Source of the DNA: Lachnospiraceae bacterium
GTDB lineage: Bacteria > Bacillota > Clostridia > Lachnospirales > Lachnospiraceae
NCBI GenBank assembly: GCA_022794265.1
Contig: JAAWEK010000020.1
Span: 25,977-89,976 of the forward strand
Direction of reading: 5' to 3'
Length of the DNA: 64,000 nt
A program made the translations under genes and the position numbers. Under the pieces are notes generated by a model. That model was not told where the DNA came from. It saw only the letters and a list, made by a program, of their open reading frames with translations, and did not search any database. Shown piece by piece: positions 16,971-23,413 of this stretch (position 1 is its first letter; each line of letters begins with the position of its first letter).

Positions 16971-17132
16971 TTATGCACCTTTAATTTGTGCTAACAAGAA
17001 ATTAATACCTTTCCGAACACCAACAATCGTCAGTATGCCCGGCAATATAAACGGTAAAATCGAGTACAGCGGTTTAAACACGTCAGCAATAACAATTGCG
17101 TTTTCGCCGGTAAAAAGCGACGTTAAATCCAT
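16971..17132 (-). CDS. Putative major coat protein (pVIII-like)
   Basis: 53 residues, found by reading the minus strand directly because it is very short. AGGAGG sits 8 bases before the ATG. The N-terminus is acidic (M-D-L-T-S then E and D), one hydrophobic helix with G and P follows (about 19-39), and the C-terminus is basic and amphipathic, ending A-Q-I-K-G-A. This acidic-hydrophobic-basic layout is that of mature filamentous coat subunits. No cleavable signal is visible, so the protein would insert directly. The strong terminator just after it adds support. Confidence 0.72.
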   Translation of the reverse strand: MDLTSLFTGENAIVIADVFKPLYSILPFILPGILTIVGVRKGINFLLAQIKGA

Positions 17133-17152
17133 CAATTACACCTCCTAAAATC

Positions 17153-17299
17153 CTAAAATGCACTTTTAACTAAATCAATAATATATCTAACCGTCACCTT
17201 CAACCCTAAAAAAGCAAGAGCTGCCGGAAAAACGATTGGAACCAACTTAAATACTTCATTCAACACTATTTGCAAATCGCTTTGACAAACATTAAACAC
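17153..17299 (-). CDS. Second coat-like miniprotein
   Basis: 48 residues with a GTG start, and GAGGTGG 4 bases upstream. It has the same plan as the 53-aa protein: N-terminal acidic segment (with D and E), a central hydrophobic helix (about 17-32), and a C-terminus with K and R ending K-S-A-F. It lies 20 bp upstream of the major coat gene. It could be a minor coat protein (pVII/pIX-like) or a diverged duplicate of the major subunit. Confidence 0.6.
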   Translation of the reverse strand: MFNVCQSDLQIVLNEVFKLVPIVFPAALAFLGLKVTVRYIIDLVKSAF

Positions 17300-17308
17300 A
17301 CTACCACC

Positions 17309-17446
17309 TCAGATAAATATTCGCAGGAACCTGTATATAAAAAAACAGACCAAACAAAATAAGAAAAATATTACACACATTCGAATAATGGTTAAAGAAT
17401 CGGATATGTTATTAATCAATTCAAATTCTCCTGAAGTCGCTGCCAT
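17309..17446 (-). CDS. Small single-helix phage protein (minor coat-like)
   Basis: 45 residues, ATG at 17446 with AGGTGG 7 bases upstream. A short polar N-terminus (M-A-A-T-S-G-E-F-E) precedes one long aromatic, hydrophobic helix and an R-x-x-R-I-F-I end. Its stop overlaps the ribosome-binding site of the next gene, indicating coupled translation. By size and place it resembles pVII/pIX, which start phage assembly around the packaging signal. Confidence 0.55.
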   Translation of the reverse strand: MAATSGEFELINNISDSLTIIRMCVIFFLFCLVCFFIYRFLRIFI

Positions 17447-17457
17447 AAATGAACCAC

Positions 17458-17787
17458 CTACTTCTTATTTTCCTTTATATTGTTTTTGGTCTCTACTCTT
17501 GGTAAAAAATCCAGTCCACCAATTACAAGAATCTGTTTGCCCTGAGACTGACGCATTACATAAGTAACCTTTGCGCGGCATGGAATTCCAACCTCTTTTG
17601 CCCTGTCAAAAAATGATAACGGAAATGTTTCCTTACACGGTTCTGCTCCCAACAAACGGTCCGATTCTAACGGTGTATCAATACTGCCAACTGGATAATA
17701 CATCACTTTGCAACCGGATACCCTCTTTCCATCTGACTGCTCAAAGTCGTAACAACCAACGCTCAAAATAATAACTTCATTTTCCAT
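17458..17787 (-). CDS. Probable phage ssDNA-binding protein (pV-like)
   Basis: 109 residues with predicted all-beta character: V-I-I-L-S-V-G-C-Y-D-F, then S-G-C-K-V-M-Y-Y-P, and a later K-V-T-Y-V-M strand, with aromatic residues spaced as in OB-fold ssDNA-binding proteins of filamentous phages. The tail is K/N-rich. It heads the structural cluster, where gene V normally lies next to VII-IX-VIII. In that role it would coat the single-stranded genome before extrusion. Fold assignment is by pattern only. Confidence 0.55.
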   Translation of the reverse strand: MENEVIILSVGCYDFEQSDGKRVSGCKVMYYPVGSIDTPLESDRLLGAEPCKETFPLSFFDRAKEVGIPCRAKVTYVMRQSQGKQILVIGGLDFLPRVETKNNIKENKK

Positions 17788-17912
17788 TTTTTACCTTCTT
17801 TCCGTATACTGGCCCTTTACTGCCAAGTAACACTTATTTTTAATTTTATAATTAATTATTAAACAATGTATTCTTAATTCAGAAATAACTTGTTTAACAA
17901 CTAAATATCCCA

Positions 17913-18080
17913 TTATTCAGTAAAACATCTTTTTCCGTCTTTCAATATTACAAAAGAATTACCCAATGTAGCCTGATACTCTACAAAATCCCTTGCATAT
18001 TCAAAACAGATAAAATTTGCTGCGGGTTTTATTAAGATTTCTTCATTAAACTGATTTGTTTCCCAAACTACATACTCCAT
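17913..18080 (-). CDS. Small hypothetical phage protein
   Basis: 55 residues, found by direct reading. The ATG at 18080 follows AAAAGGATG. The N-terminus M-E-Y-V-V-W-E-T is strikingly like the N-terminus of the upstream gene (M-I-C-A-V-W-E-T), and the leader sequences also match. The body has no known motif. It lies 4 bp after the upstream gene, so the two form one early operon. Confidence 0.5.
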   Translation of the reverse strand: MEYVVWETNQFNEEILIKPAANFICFEYARDFVEYQATLGNSFVILKDGKRCFTE

Positions 18081-18084
18081 AATA

Positions 18085-18345
18085 TCATCCTTTTCCAGTC
18101 ATTAATCCAAGTAATTCTTCAACTATTATTTTTCGATTTTCAGAGGTTATCTCTTGGGAAGCTTCTAAGCCCCAAATATAACCGACTAAATAATTGTACA
18201 TTACATACATTATTTTATAATCATTTTTATTTATTGCATTTATATAATCTTTTAACCAAGATTCGGCGACAAACAACCAACATTTTCTCTTTCTTAATTT
18301 TGTTAATTCGATAGTTGCCATAGTTTCCCAAACTGCACAAATCAT
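18085..18345 (-). CDS. Hypothetical early phage protein
   Basis: 86 residues, mainly helical, with a basic patch (K-L-R-K-R-K-C-W) near the start and an acidic C-terminal half. AAGGAAG sits 5-6 bases before the ATG. It is the first gene of the leftward phage operon, divergent from the repressor. That position would suit an excisionase, Cro-like or replication helper role, but no helix-turn-helix is evident. Confidence 0.5.
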   Translation of the reverse strand: MICAVWETMATIELTKLRKRKCWLFVAESWLKDYINAINKNDYKIMYVMYNYLVGYIWGLEASQEITSENRKIIVEELLGLMTGKG

Positions 18346-18390
18346 AATATCTTCCTTTCCCCTGAAGCATTTAAGCTCACAGGTTAACCC

Positions 18391-18520
18391 TTTAATTTTT
18401 TTTACAAAAATGATATAATGAAAGTTAACTATATTTTTATGAGGTTTTCATATATCATTTATGATTCACACAACCTCATTATATTACAGCTTTCTGAAAT
18501 AGTCAATAGTATTATTTCAG
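18391..18520. promoter_or_regulatory. Divergent control region of the prophage: promoter and operator-like dyads
   Basis: Rightward TTTAAT (18391-18396), 17 bp, TATAAT (18414-18419) is a plausible promoter for the repressor. A long-loop dyad (ATGAGGTT with AACCTCAT, about 18439-18480) and a compact dyad CTGAAATA/TATTTCAG (18494-18501 and 18513-18520) follow, the latter with an extra half-site-like TTGAAATAA just downstream. The compact dyad is the best candidate repressor operator, 28 bp before its start codon. Confidence 0.5.
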
Positions 18521-18548
18521 CAAATTGAAATAATAAGGAGGAAAACAA

Positions 18549-18890
18549 TTGCAATTTTATGATAATCTTGAAAAATACATGAAAATCAAGAATATTACTG
18601 CTTACCAAATAGCAAAAAACACATCAATATCAAATGCAACAATGTCAAATTGGAAACAAGGTAAAGCTCCATCAGCTGATAAACTAATAGAATTATTACA
18701 ATATCTTGAAATATCGGCAGATGATTTATTAGGTACAAAATTTGGTAAAAATCTAACAGAAGAGGAAGAGCAGCTATTAAATTATTTTAGAAACTGTAAT
18801 CAAGAAAGTAAGACAATAATTCTTAATGCTGCTAAAGGTATGCAAAAAGAACCTGAATCTTCAAAGTCATTAGATTCGAAGATTGGATAA
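18549..18890 (+). CDS. XRE-family phage repressor
   Basis: 113 residues. TTG start with AAGGAGG 7 bases upstream. The N-terminal 65 residues are a Cro/CI helix-turn-helix (Y-Q-I-A-K-N-T-S-I-S-N-A-T-M-S-N-W-K). The region after it has an L-T-E-E-E-E-Q-L-L-N-Y-F helix typical of short HTH_3 regulators. It is the only rightward gene of the element, divergent from the early operon and next to operator-like dyads, so it most likely maintains lysogeny by auto-regulated repression. There is no LexA-like protease domain. Confidence 0.85.
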   Translation: MQFYDNLEKYMKIKNITAYQIAKNTSISNATMSNWKQGKAPSADKLIELLQYLEISADDLLGTKFGKNLTEEEEQLLNYFRNCNQESKTIILNAAKGMQKEPESSKSLDSKIG

Positions 18891-18978
18891 AAAAGCACAA
18901 AAGAGGACGAGAATAACAATTAATTAGAGGAGAAAATGTCAGAAATGGGAATATAGAGAAAAATAAACTGTAACAATT

Positions 18979-19072
18979 CTCTTAATCAGGGTGTCCAGGG
19001 TTCGAACCCCTGGTCGCGCACTAGAAGTACCAGTTTTGAAGACGCAAGAGCTTCGGGGCAGGTGCTTTTTTT
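18979..19072 (+). repeat. attR: 94-bp direct repeat with tRNA-Lys 3' half
   Basis: Perfect copy of 10237-10330, containing the tRNA-Lys from the anticodon loop to the 3' end plus the terminator hairpin, but without the 5' half, so it is a tRNA fragment and not a gene. Confidence 0.92.
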
Positions 19073-19137
19073 TGATTTTATCTTTAATATAAAGGGAAGT
19101 GCGTACCTGCAGAACGATTAAAATTTCTAAATTTCAT

Positions 19138-19165
19138 TTGCAAGTTGATTTATCTATGTTATACT
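19138..19165 (+). promoter_or_regulatory. Promoter of the AI-2E-family permease gene
   Basis: TTGCAA (19138-19143), 16-bp spacer, TATACT (19160-19165). It lies inside the upstream extension of the open frame, which argues for the later start at 19214. Confidence 0.6.
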
Positions 19166-19213
19166 AATCACCACAACATTATTTTGATTTTCAAAGAGAT
19201 GAGGGATGTTCAA

Positions 19214-20383
19214 GTGGAAAACAAACACAAGTTTCAGAAAAATTCCAAATATTACACAATTTCTATCTATGCAATAGCAACCGTTATTATATCTGCCATA
19301 CTGCTAAAAGTAATATGGCACTGGGCAGCTACAATAAAATCCGTGGAACGTATTATCGGTATGTTAATGCCGTTTTTAATTGGTCTGCTGATAGCTTACC
19401 TGATGAATCCCCTTGTAAAAGGACTGGACAAAAAATTGTTTGAAAAAATATTTCGGATTAAAAACGCAAATGTACGGAAGGCATTATCAATTTTAATTTC
19501 CTATATTTTTGTTCTCGGAATTATTATCGTCTGTATTTCGGTAATCATTCCTGAAATATACTCCAGCTTAAAAAACATTTCCTCCGGGGTACAGGATTCC
19601 TATAATAAACTTATTTTTTTCCTGGAAGATTTTAATAAAAAATATCCGGATTTGGATATCTCTTATGTTACAGACGTTGTAAAGCAAAACAGTTCAAATA
19701 TCATTGATTTTGTAAAAGGTTCGCTGGACAAAATCCTGCCTATGTTGTACAACACTTCCGTTTCCGTTATCTCCTGGGTAATCAATATTATTATAGCCAT
19801 CATGGTTTCCTGTTATATGCTGATTGATAAAAACAGATTACTGAAAAACTGCAAACGTTTCATATATGCATTTTTTAAAAAGGAACATGCCGATTCTTTT
19901 ATATCTACCTGCGGAGACTGTAACAGAATTTTTGGCGGTTTCCTTATAGGAAAAACAATTGATTCTACCATCATTGGCTTTATGTGTTTTCTTTTTATGA
20001 ATATACTGGATTTAAAATATACCATGCTGATTAGCGTTATTGTGGGCATTACAAACATGATACCTTATTTCGGTCCGTTTATCGGCGCTGTTCCGGGCGT
20101 TCTGATACTGCTGACCGTAAACTGGAAATATGCTCTGATATTCGGTGTACTTATCTTTGGGCTACAGCAATTTGACGGTCTGTATCTGGGACCAAAGATT
20201 CTTGGTGACAGTACGGGACTTCGTCCTGTCTGGATTATATTTGCCATAACGGTGGGGGGCTGGCTGGCCGGAGCAATCGGAATGTTCCTTGGAGTACCCA
20301 TAGTCGCTGTTATTGCATTCCTGACAGACAGATGTATTGAGCGAAAGCTTTCCGCCAGAAAAATTGATTCCGATATACTGTAA
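19214..20383 (+). CDS. AI-2E family (YtvI/PerM-type) membrane transporter
   Basis: 389 residues from GTG at 19214 (GAGGG 8-9 bases upstream). About eight hydrophobic helices. After two N-terminal helices comes a cytoplasmic or external loop (about 105-165), then the family's conserved G-G-F-L-I-G-K-T, the V-G-I-T-N-M-I-P-Y-F-G-P-F-I-G motif, and P-K-I-L-G-D-S-T-G-L-R-P-V-W and G-M-F-L-G-V-P near the end. Members export AI-2, polyamines or act in ion/proton exchange; the substrate here is unknown. It directly follows the phage attR, so integration did not disrupt it. Confidence 0.88.
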   Translation: MENKHKFQKNSKYYTISIYAIATVIISAILLKVIWHWAATIKSVERIIGMLMPFLIGLLIAYLMNPLVKGLDKKLFEKIFRIKNANVRKALSILISYIFVLGIIIVCISVIIPEIYSSLKNISSGVQDSYNKLIFFLEDFNKKYPDLDISYVTDVVKQNSSNIIDFVKGSLDKILPMLYNTSVSVISWVINIIIAIMVSCYMLIDKNRLLKNCKRFIYAFFKKEHADSFISTCGDCNRIFGGFLIGKTIDSTIIGFMCFLFMNILDLKYTMLISVIVGITNMIPYFGPFIGAVPGVLILLTVNWKYALIFGVLIFGLQQFDGLYLGPKILGDSTGLRPVWIIFAITVGGWLAGAIGMFLGVPIVAVIAFLTDRCIERKLSARKIDSDIL

Positions 20384-20409
20384 ATAATATAAAATGTTAT
20401 GATATATGA

Positions 20410-20463
20410 AAATGCGCCCTTCAAAGTACAAATAATTGTATTTGTACTTTGAAGGGCGCATTT
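20410..20463. terminator. Bidirectional terminator with a perfect 25-bp stem
   Basis: 25 paired bases without a mismatch around a 4-nt loop, sited between the convergent stops at 20383 and 20475. The T-runs are only three bases long, so the stem itself provides most of the strength. It serves both flanking genes. Confidence 0.8.
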
Positions 20464-20474
20464 CTGCAGATGAA

Positions 20475-20795
20475 TCATCCAAAATATTTCTCTGTCTTCT
20501 GGTCCACCATACTTTTCGGTACCGCTCCCTCTATCCTTCCCAGCATCTTCCCACCTTTGAAAAACACCAGCGTAGGAATAGACAATACCCTGTATTTCAT
20601 TGCAGTGGAAGTATTTTCGTCAATATTTAATTTACATACTTTTATTCTATCCATATTCTCATCTGCAATCTGAGACACAATGGGCGCCATCATCTTACAT
20701 GGACCGCACCAGTCCGCATAAAAATCTACAATTACCGGTTTATCACTTTTAATCACTTCATCTTCAAAATTATTATCGTTTAACTGATATATCAT
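20475..20795 (-). CDS. trxA: Thioredoxin
   Basis: 106 residues from the ATG at 20795, with AAGGAAGGAAG 8 bases upstream; an open frame runs 18 codons further without support. Classic fold markers: D-K-P-V-I-V-D-F-Y-A-D, active site W-C-G-P-C, the cis-Pro in V-L-S-I-P-T-L, and F-K-G-G-K. A general disulfide reductase working with thioredoxin reductase, which is not in the window. It is followed upstream by a tiny Cys-rich gene in the same direction. Confidence 0.96.
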   Translation of the reverse strand: MIYQLNDNNFEDEVIKSDKPVIVDFYADWCGPCKMMAPIVSQIADENMDRIKVCKLNIDENTSTAMKYRVLSIPTLVFFKGGKMLGRIEGAVPKSMVDQKTEKYFG

Positions 20796-20859
20796 ATGTT
20801 CATCTTCCTTCCTTTTTTCTAATTTTACATAGACAATTGTGGAACCCACGGTTACAGGC

Positions 20860-21009
20860 TTATTTCCTACAACACTTACATCCCGGATTCAAAATCTCAA
20901 ATACCTCATCAAAGGACTTTTTCAGATTTACACACTTTCTGTTCAGCCATCTTCTGTCACAGGTACATCTGTTCACGCATCTGCACAATCTTCTTTTTCC
21001 TCGTCCCAT
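20860..21009 (-). CDS. 49-residue Cys-rich basic protein
   Basis: Found by direct reading between trmB and trxA. It has eight Cys in 49 residues, in clusters C-x-C-x3-C-x-C (9-17), a single C26, and C-x-C-C (44-47), with many R and K in the first half. The spacing would suit a small zinc or iron-sulfur site. A GGGG run 7 bases upstream is a fair ribosome-binding site. It is 24 bp after trmB in the same direction. Function is unknown, and the possibility that it is not translated remains. Confidence 0.5.
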   Translation of the reverse strand: MGRGKRRLCRCVNRCTCDRRWLNRKCVNLKKSFDEVFEILNPGCKCCRK

Positions 21010-21033
21010 AACAATCCCCGTCTGCACAATTCT

Positions 21034-21699
21034 TTAATTTATTGTATTCTCTGATTTTCTTCCTGCTACTAATTTACAGATTGGATTTCCCATTATCACA
21101 AACTTTTCTTCATACTCGGTGGTAACATTTCCTTCAAACAGCCTTTTATCTTTTTCTCCATGCAGATTATAGGTATATGCTAAAACATTAAAATCAGTCT
21201 CCGGTATCTCTTCCATAGAAAAATCAAACAGCGGACGATTATCCGTCTTAAATTCAACGATGCCCCCTGTCTTCAGGATTTCATTATACCTTGAAAAAAA
21301 CTGTCTTGACGTCAGTCTCCTTTTAGCATGTCTGTCCTTTGGCCATGGGTCGGAAAAATTCAGATAAATCCTGTCTATTTCTTCTTTATCAAATACATCA
21401 CAGATTTCAACCGCATCCATACGAATAAAGAATAAATTTTTTATATCCAGCTCCTTTCTCTTTTCCACAGCCCGGATCAGAACACTGGAATATTTCTCGA
21501 TACCTATATAATTAATATCCGGATGATTCACTGCCAGCTCCGTTATAAACTTTCCCTTTCCCATTCCGATTTCAATACGGATGGGATTATCATTTCCAAA
21601 AAGCTCTTTCCACCTGCCTTTATACTCTGCCGGCAGGTTTATTGTATATTCACTTTCTGCTATGGCTTCTCTGGAACCTCTCACATTTCTAAGTCTCAC
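21034..21699 (-). CDS. trmB: tRNA (guanine-N7)-methyltransferase
   Basis: 221 residues from GTG at 21699, which gives the usual family start M-R-L-R-N-V; a TTG at 21729 is an alternative. SAM-binding motif E-I-G-M-G-K-G-K-F, then Y-I-G-I-E-K-Y, and the family hallmark F-S-D-P-W-P-K-D-R-H-A-K-R-R-L. It methylates G46 in the variable loop of tRNAs. The last residues match a complete C-terminus. Confidence 0.95.
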   Translation of the reverse strand: MRLRNVRGSREAIAESEYTINLPAEYKGRWKELFGNDNPIRIEIGMGKGKFITELAVNHPDINYIGIEKYSSVLIRAVEKRKELDIKNLFFIRMDAVEICDVFDKEEIDRIYLNFSDPWPKDRHAKRRLTSRQFFSRYNEILKTGGIVEFKTDNRPLFDFSMEEIPETDFNVLAYTYNLHGEKDKRLFEGNVTTEYEEKFVIMGNPICKLVAGRKSENTIN

Positions 21700-21893
21700 A
21701 CCGGATCCCGCCTTTCCTTTTTCACACAAATAAATAGTCTATTGAATATGATACAACAAATTACCTTAAAAAAAAAGAAAAAATTTTCAAAAAAACCTAG
21801 ATTTTTTTCTAAAAAGTAGTATTATTTATGATGAATTTAAGGAATCATAGTTTAATAACATATAATTATACTAATACAAAGCGGGGTGATACC

Positions 21894-22217
21894 ATGGAAC
21901 TACAGGTAAATCAGGTAATAGAAGAATTATCCAAGATTGATTCAGCTACCGAACAGGTAATATTATCTGCGGAAAAAGAGAAAGAAGATTATTCCGCCGC
22001 CATTGAATCCTGGAAAAAAGAATATGAAGATTTTCTGATAAAAAATATGGACGAAAATATTGAATCCTATAAATTAAAGATACAATCCCATAACCAGAGG
22101 ATTTTACAGCAACACCGCACCGAAACGGAAGCGCTGCTTTCCAAACTGGATGCTGCATATCAGAAAAACCATTCGCAATGGGCAAATGAAATATTTAAAA
22201 AGCTTATCAGTGAATAA
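21894..22217 (+). CDS. V/A-type ATPase peripheral stalk coiled-coil subunit (G/H-like)
   Basis: 107 residues from ATG at 21894, preceded by GGGGTGA; the frame is open 22 codons further upstream without support. Nearly all coiled coil with heptads of E and K, and the first gene of the ATPase operon. Length and place suit subunit G (H in archaeal naming), which pairs with subunit E to form the peripheral stalk. Sequence similarity in this family is low, so context carries most weight. Confidence 0.75.
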   Translation: MELQVNQVIEELSKIDSATEQVILSAEKEKEDYSAAIESWKKEYEDFLIKNMDENIESYKLKIQSHNQRILQQHRTETEALLSKLDAAYQKNHSQWANEIFKKLISE

Positions 22218-22255
22218 AATTTATTTGCTTTTATCGCGGTATGGAGGGATATAGG

Positions 22256-22384
22256 TTGAAAGAAATAATGACAGAAAGGAAGATTTGCAGACTGCCCTTC
22301 TTACAACCTGTTTATTTGGGCAGTATCACAGACAGGTCTGTGATATGGCATGGGTATAAAAATGAAAAACTTACTTGCCTATAG
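22256..22384 (+). CDS. Possible 42-codon ORF overlapping the start of V-ATPase subunit C
   Basis: TTG start with GGAGGG 7 bases upstream, a better ribosome-binding site than that of subunit C itself. It encodes 42 residues with no recognisable motif and ends 22 bp inside subunit C in another frame. It may be a leader peptide that couples translation, or no gene at all. A perfect palindrome lies within it. Confidence 0.35.
   Translation: MKEIMTERKICRLPFLQPVYLGSITDRSVIWHGYKNEKLTCL
22324..22345. repeat. Perfect inverted repeat before V-ATPase subunit C
   Basis: TATCACAGAC and GTCTGTGATA form a 10-bp stem with a 2-nt spacer, ending 16 bp before the ATG at 22362. It may be an RNA hairpin that limits initiation or a protein-binding operator-type palindrome. 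Confidence 0.6.
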
Positions 22385-23396
22385 CGGACTGACTACAAAG
22401 GTCAGAGCAATGGAAAGTCATCTGATTTCGTCATCAGAATACGAACAAATTATAAATCTTTCTTCTGTTTCGGAAATTGTGGGATATTTGCAGACTCATC
22501 CGGAATATTGTGATATATTTGACGGTGTCGAAACGTCGGAATTGCACCGGGGCGGACTGGAACGTCTGCTTATGATGTCTGAATATAAATCATTTGCAAA
22601 ATTATATAATTTCGCCTCCGTAAAAGGACGCCGTTATCTGAAATTATATTTTATCAGATATGAAACCCGTCTGTTAAAACAATTAATCCGGGAAATTATG
22701 GACACAAGAACTGGGGCTTTGGATATAGATTTTCTTTCCTTTTATTTTGACAGATTCTCAGATATAAATCTGAAAAAGGTATCCTCCGCCGCAACTTTAG
22801 AAGAATTGATTGAGATGCTTAAGGGATCCAAATTCTATCAGCCTCTTAAAAAAGTACAGTCAATCGATGATGTTACTCTGTTCGATTATGAAATATGCCT
22901 TGACCTCTTTCACTTTCAAACCATTTGGAATGACAAAAACAAATATCTGAAAGGCAAAGATTTAGAAGTCATAACAGACTTATACGGAACTACCATTGAC
23001 CTGCTGAATCTTCAATGGATATATCGCTGCAGGAAATATTACAATATAACAACTGCCGATATATATGCCCTGATTATTCCGATTAATCATAAACTGCGGA
23101 AATCACGATTAAAGGCTATTATAGAATCCGACGGCATTGTTTCACTGACCGATATGCTCCAGTCCACCTGTTATTCCGACTACGGAACCTATGGAGATGA
23201 AATTTCCCTGGAGAAGCTTTATAAACAGGTACTGAACCGGAAACATAAACTTCTAATGCGCTATAATCCCTATTCGCTGGCTACAGTAAATTACTATCTG
23301 CACCGGAAACATAACGAAATCACAAAATTAATTACCCTGACCGAATGTATCCGCTATTCCTATACGCCGGCAAAAATAAAAAAACTGATTGAATAA
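22362..23396 (+). CDS. ntpC: V/A-type ATPase subunit C (central stalk cap)
   Basis: 344 residues from ATG at 22362; an in-frame ATG 4 codons earlier (22350) is possible and neither has a clear ribosome-binding site. All-helical, with the family's three-fold Y-x-x-x-K-R patterns: N-terminal A-Y-S-G-L-T-T-K-V-R-A, central D-I-D-F-L-S-F-Y-F, and C-terminal R-K-H-N-E-I-T-K-L-I. It couples the D-F axle to the membrane ring. Its usual neighbour subunit E lies three genes later, so the order differs from E. hirae. Confidence 0.9.
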   Translation: MKNLLAYSGLTTKVRAMESHLISSSEYEQIINLSSVSEIVGYLQTHPEYCDIFDGVETSELHRGGLERLLMMSEYKSFAKLYNFASVKGRRYLKLYFIRYETRLLKQLIREIMDTRTGALDIDFLSFYFDRFSDINLKKVSSAATLEELIEMLKGSKFYQPLKKVQSIDDVTLFDYEICLDLFHFQTIWNDKNKYLKGKDLEVITDLYGTTIDLLNLQWIYRCRKYYNITTADIYALIIPINHKLRKSRLKAIIESDGIVSLTDMLQSTCYSDYGTYGDEISLEKLYKQVLNRKHKLLMRYNPYSLATVNYYLHRKHNEITKLITLTECIRYSYTPAKIKKLIE

Positions 23397-23413
23397 CAAC
23401 GGAGGTGAATGAA

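Larger units (their letters stand above)
10237..19072. mobile_element. Inovirus-type (filamentous phage) prophage in tRNA-Lys
   Basis: The element is bounded by a 94-bp perfect direct repeat; excision would release a circle of 8742 bp, within the usual inovirus range. The leftward gene order from right to left is: two small early proteins, ssDNA-binding-like protein, three miniproteins (two coat-like), a terminator, a long signal-anchored protein (pIII-like), a two-helix protein (pVI-like), Zot ATPase (pI-like), Rep, integrase, two small proteins. A rightward repressor sits at the right end. A hairpin-rich noncoding block of about 580 bp lies at the left end. This is the filamentous-phage module order replication / coat / adsorption / assembly in rotated form. 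No secretin gene is present. All genes look open, so the element may be active. Confidence 0.85.

Noticed and set aside
16957-17148. 63-codon plus-strand frame
   Set aside because: Antisense to the coat gene, which has the better ribosome-binding site, composition and context.
18979-19020. Possible third tRNA-Lys
   Set aside because: Only the 3' half is present; it is the attR remnant and cannot fold into a tRNA.
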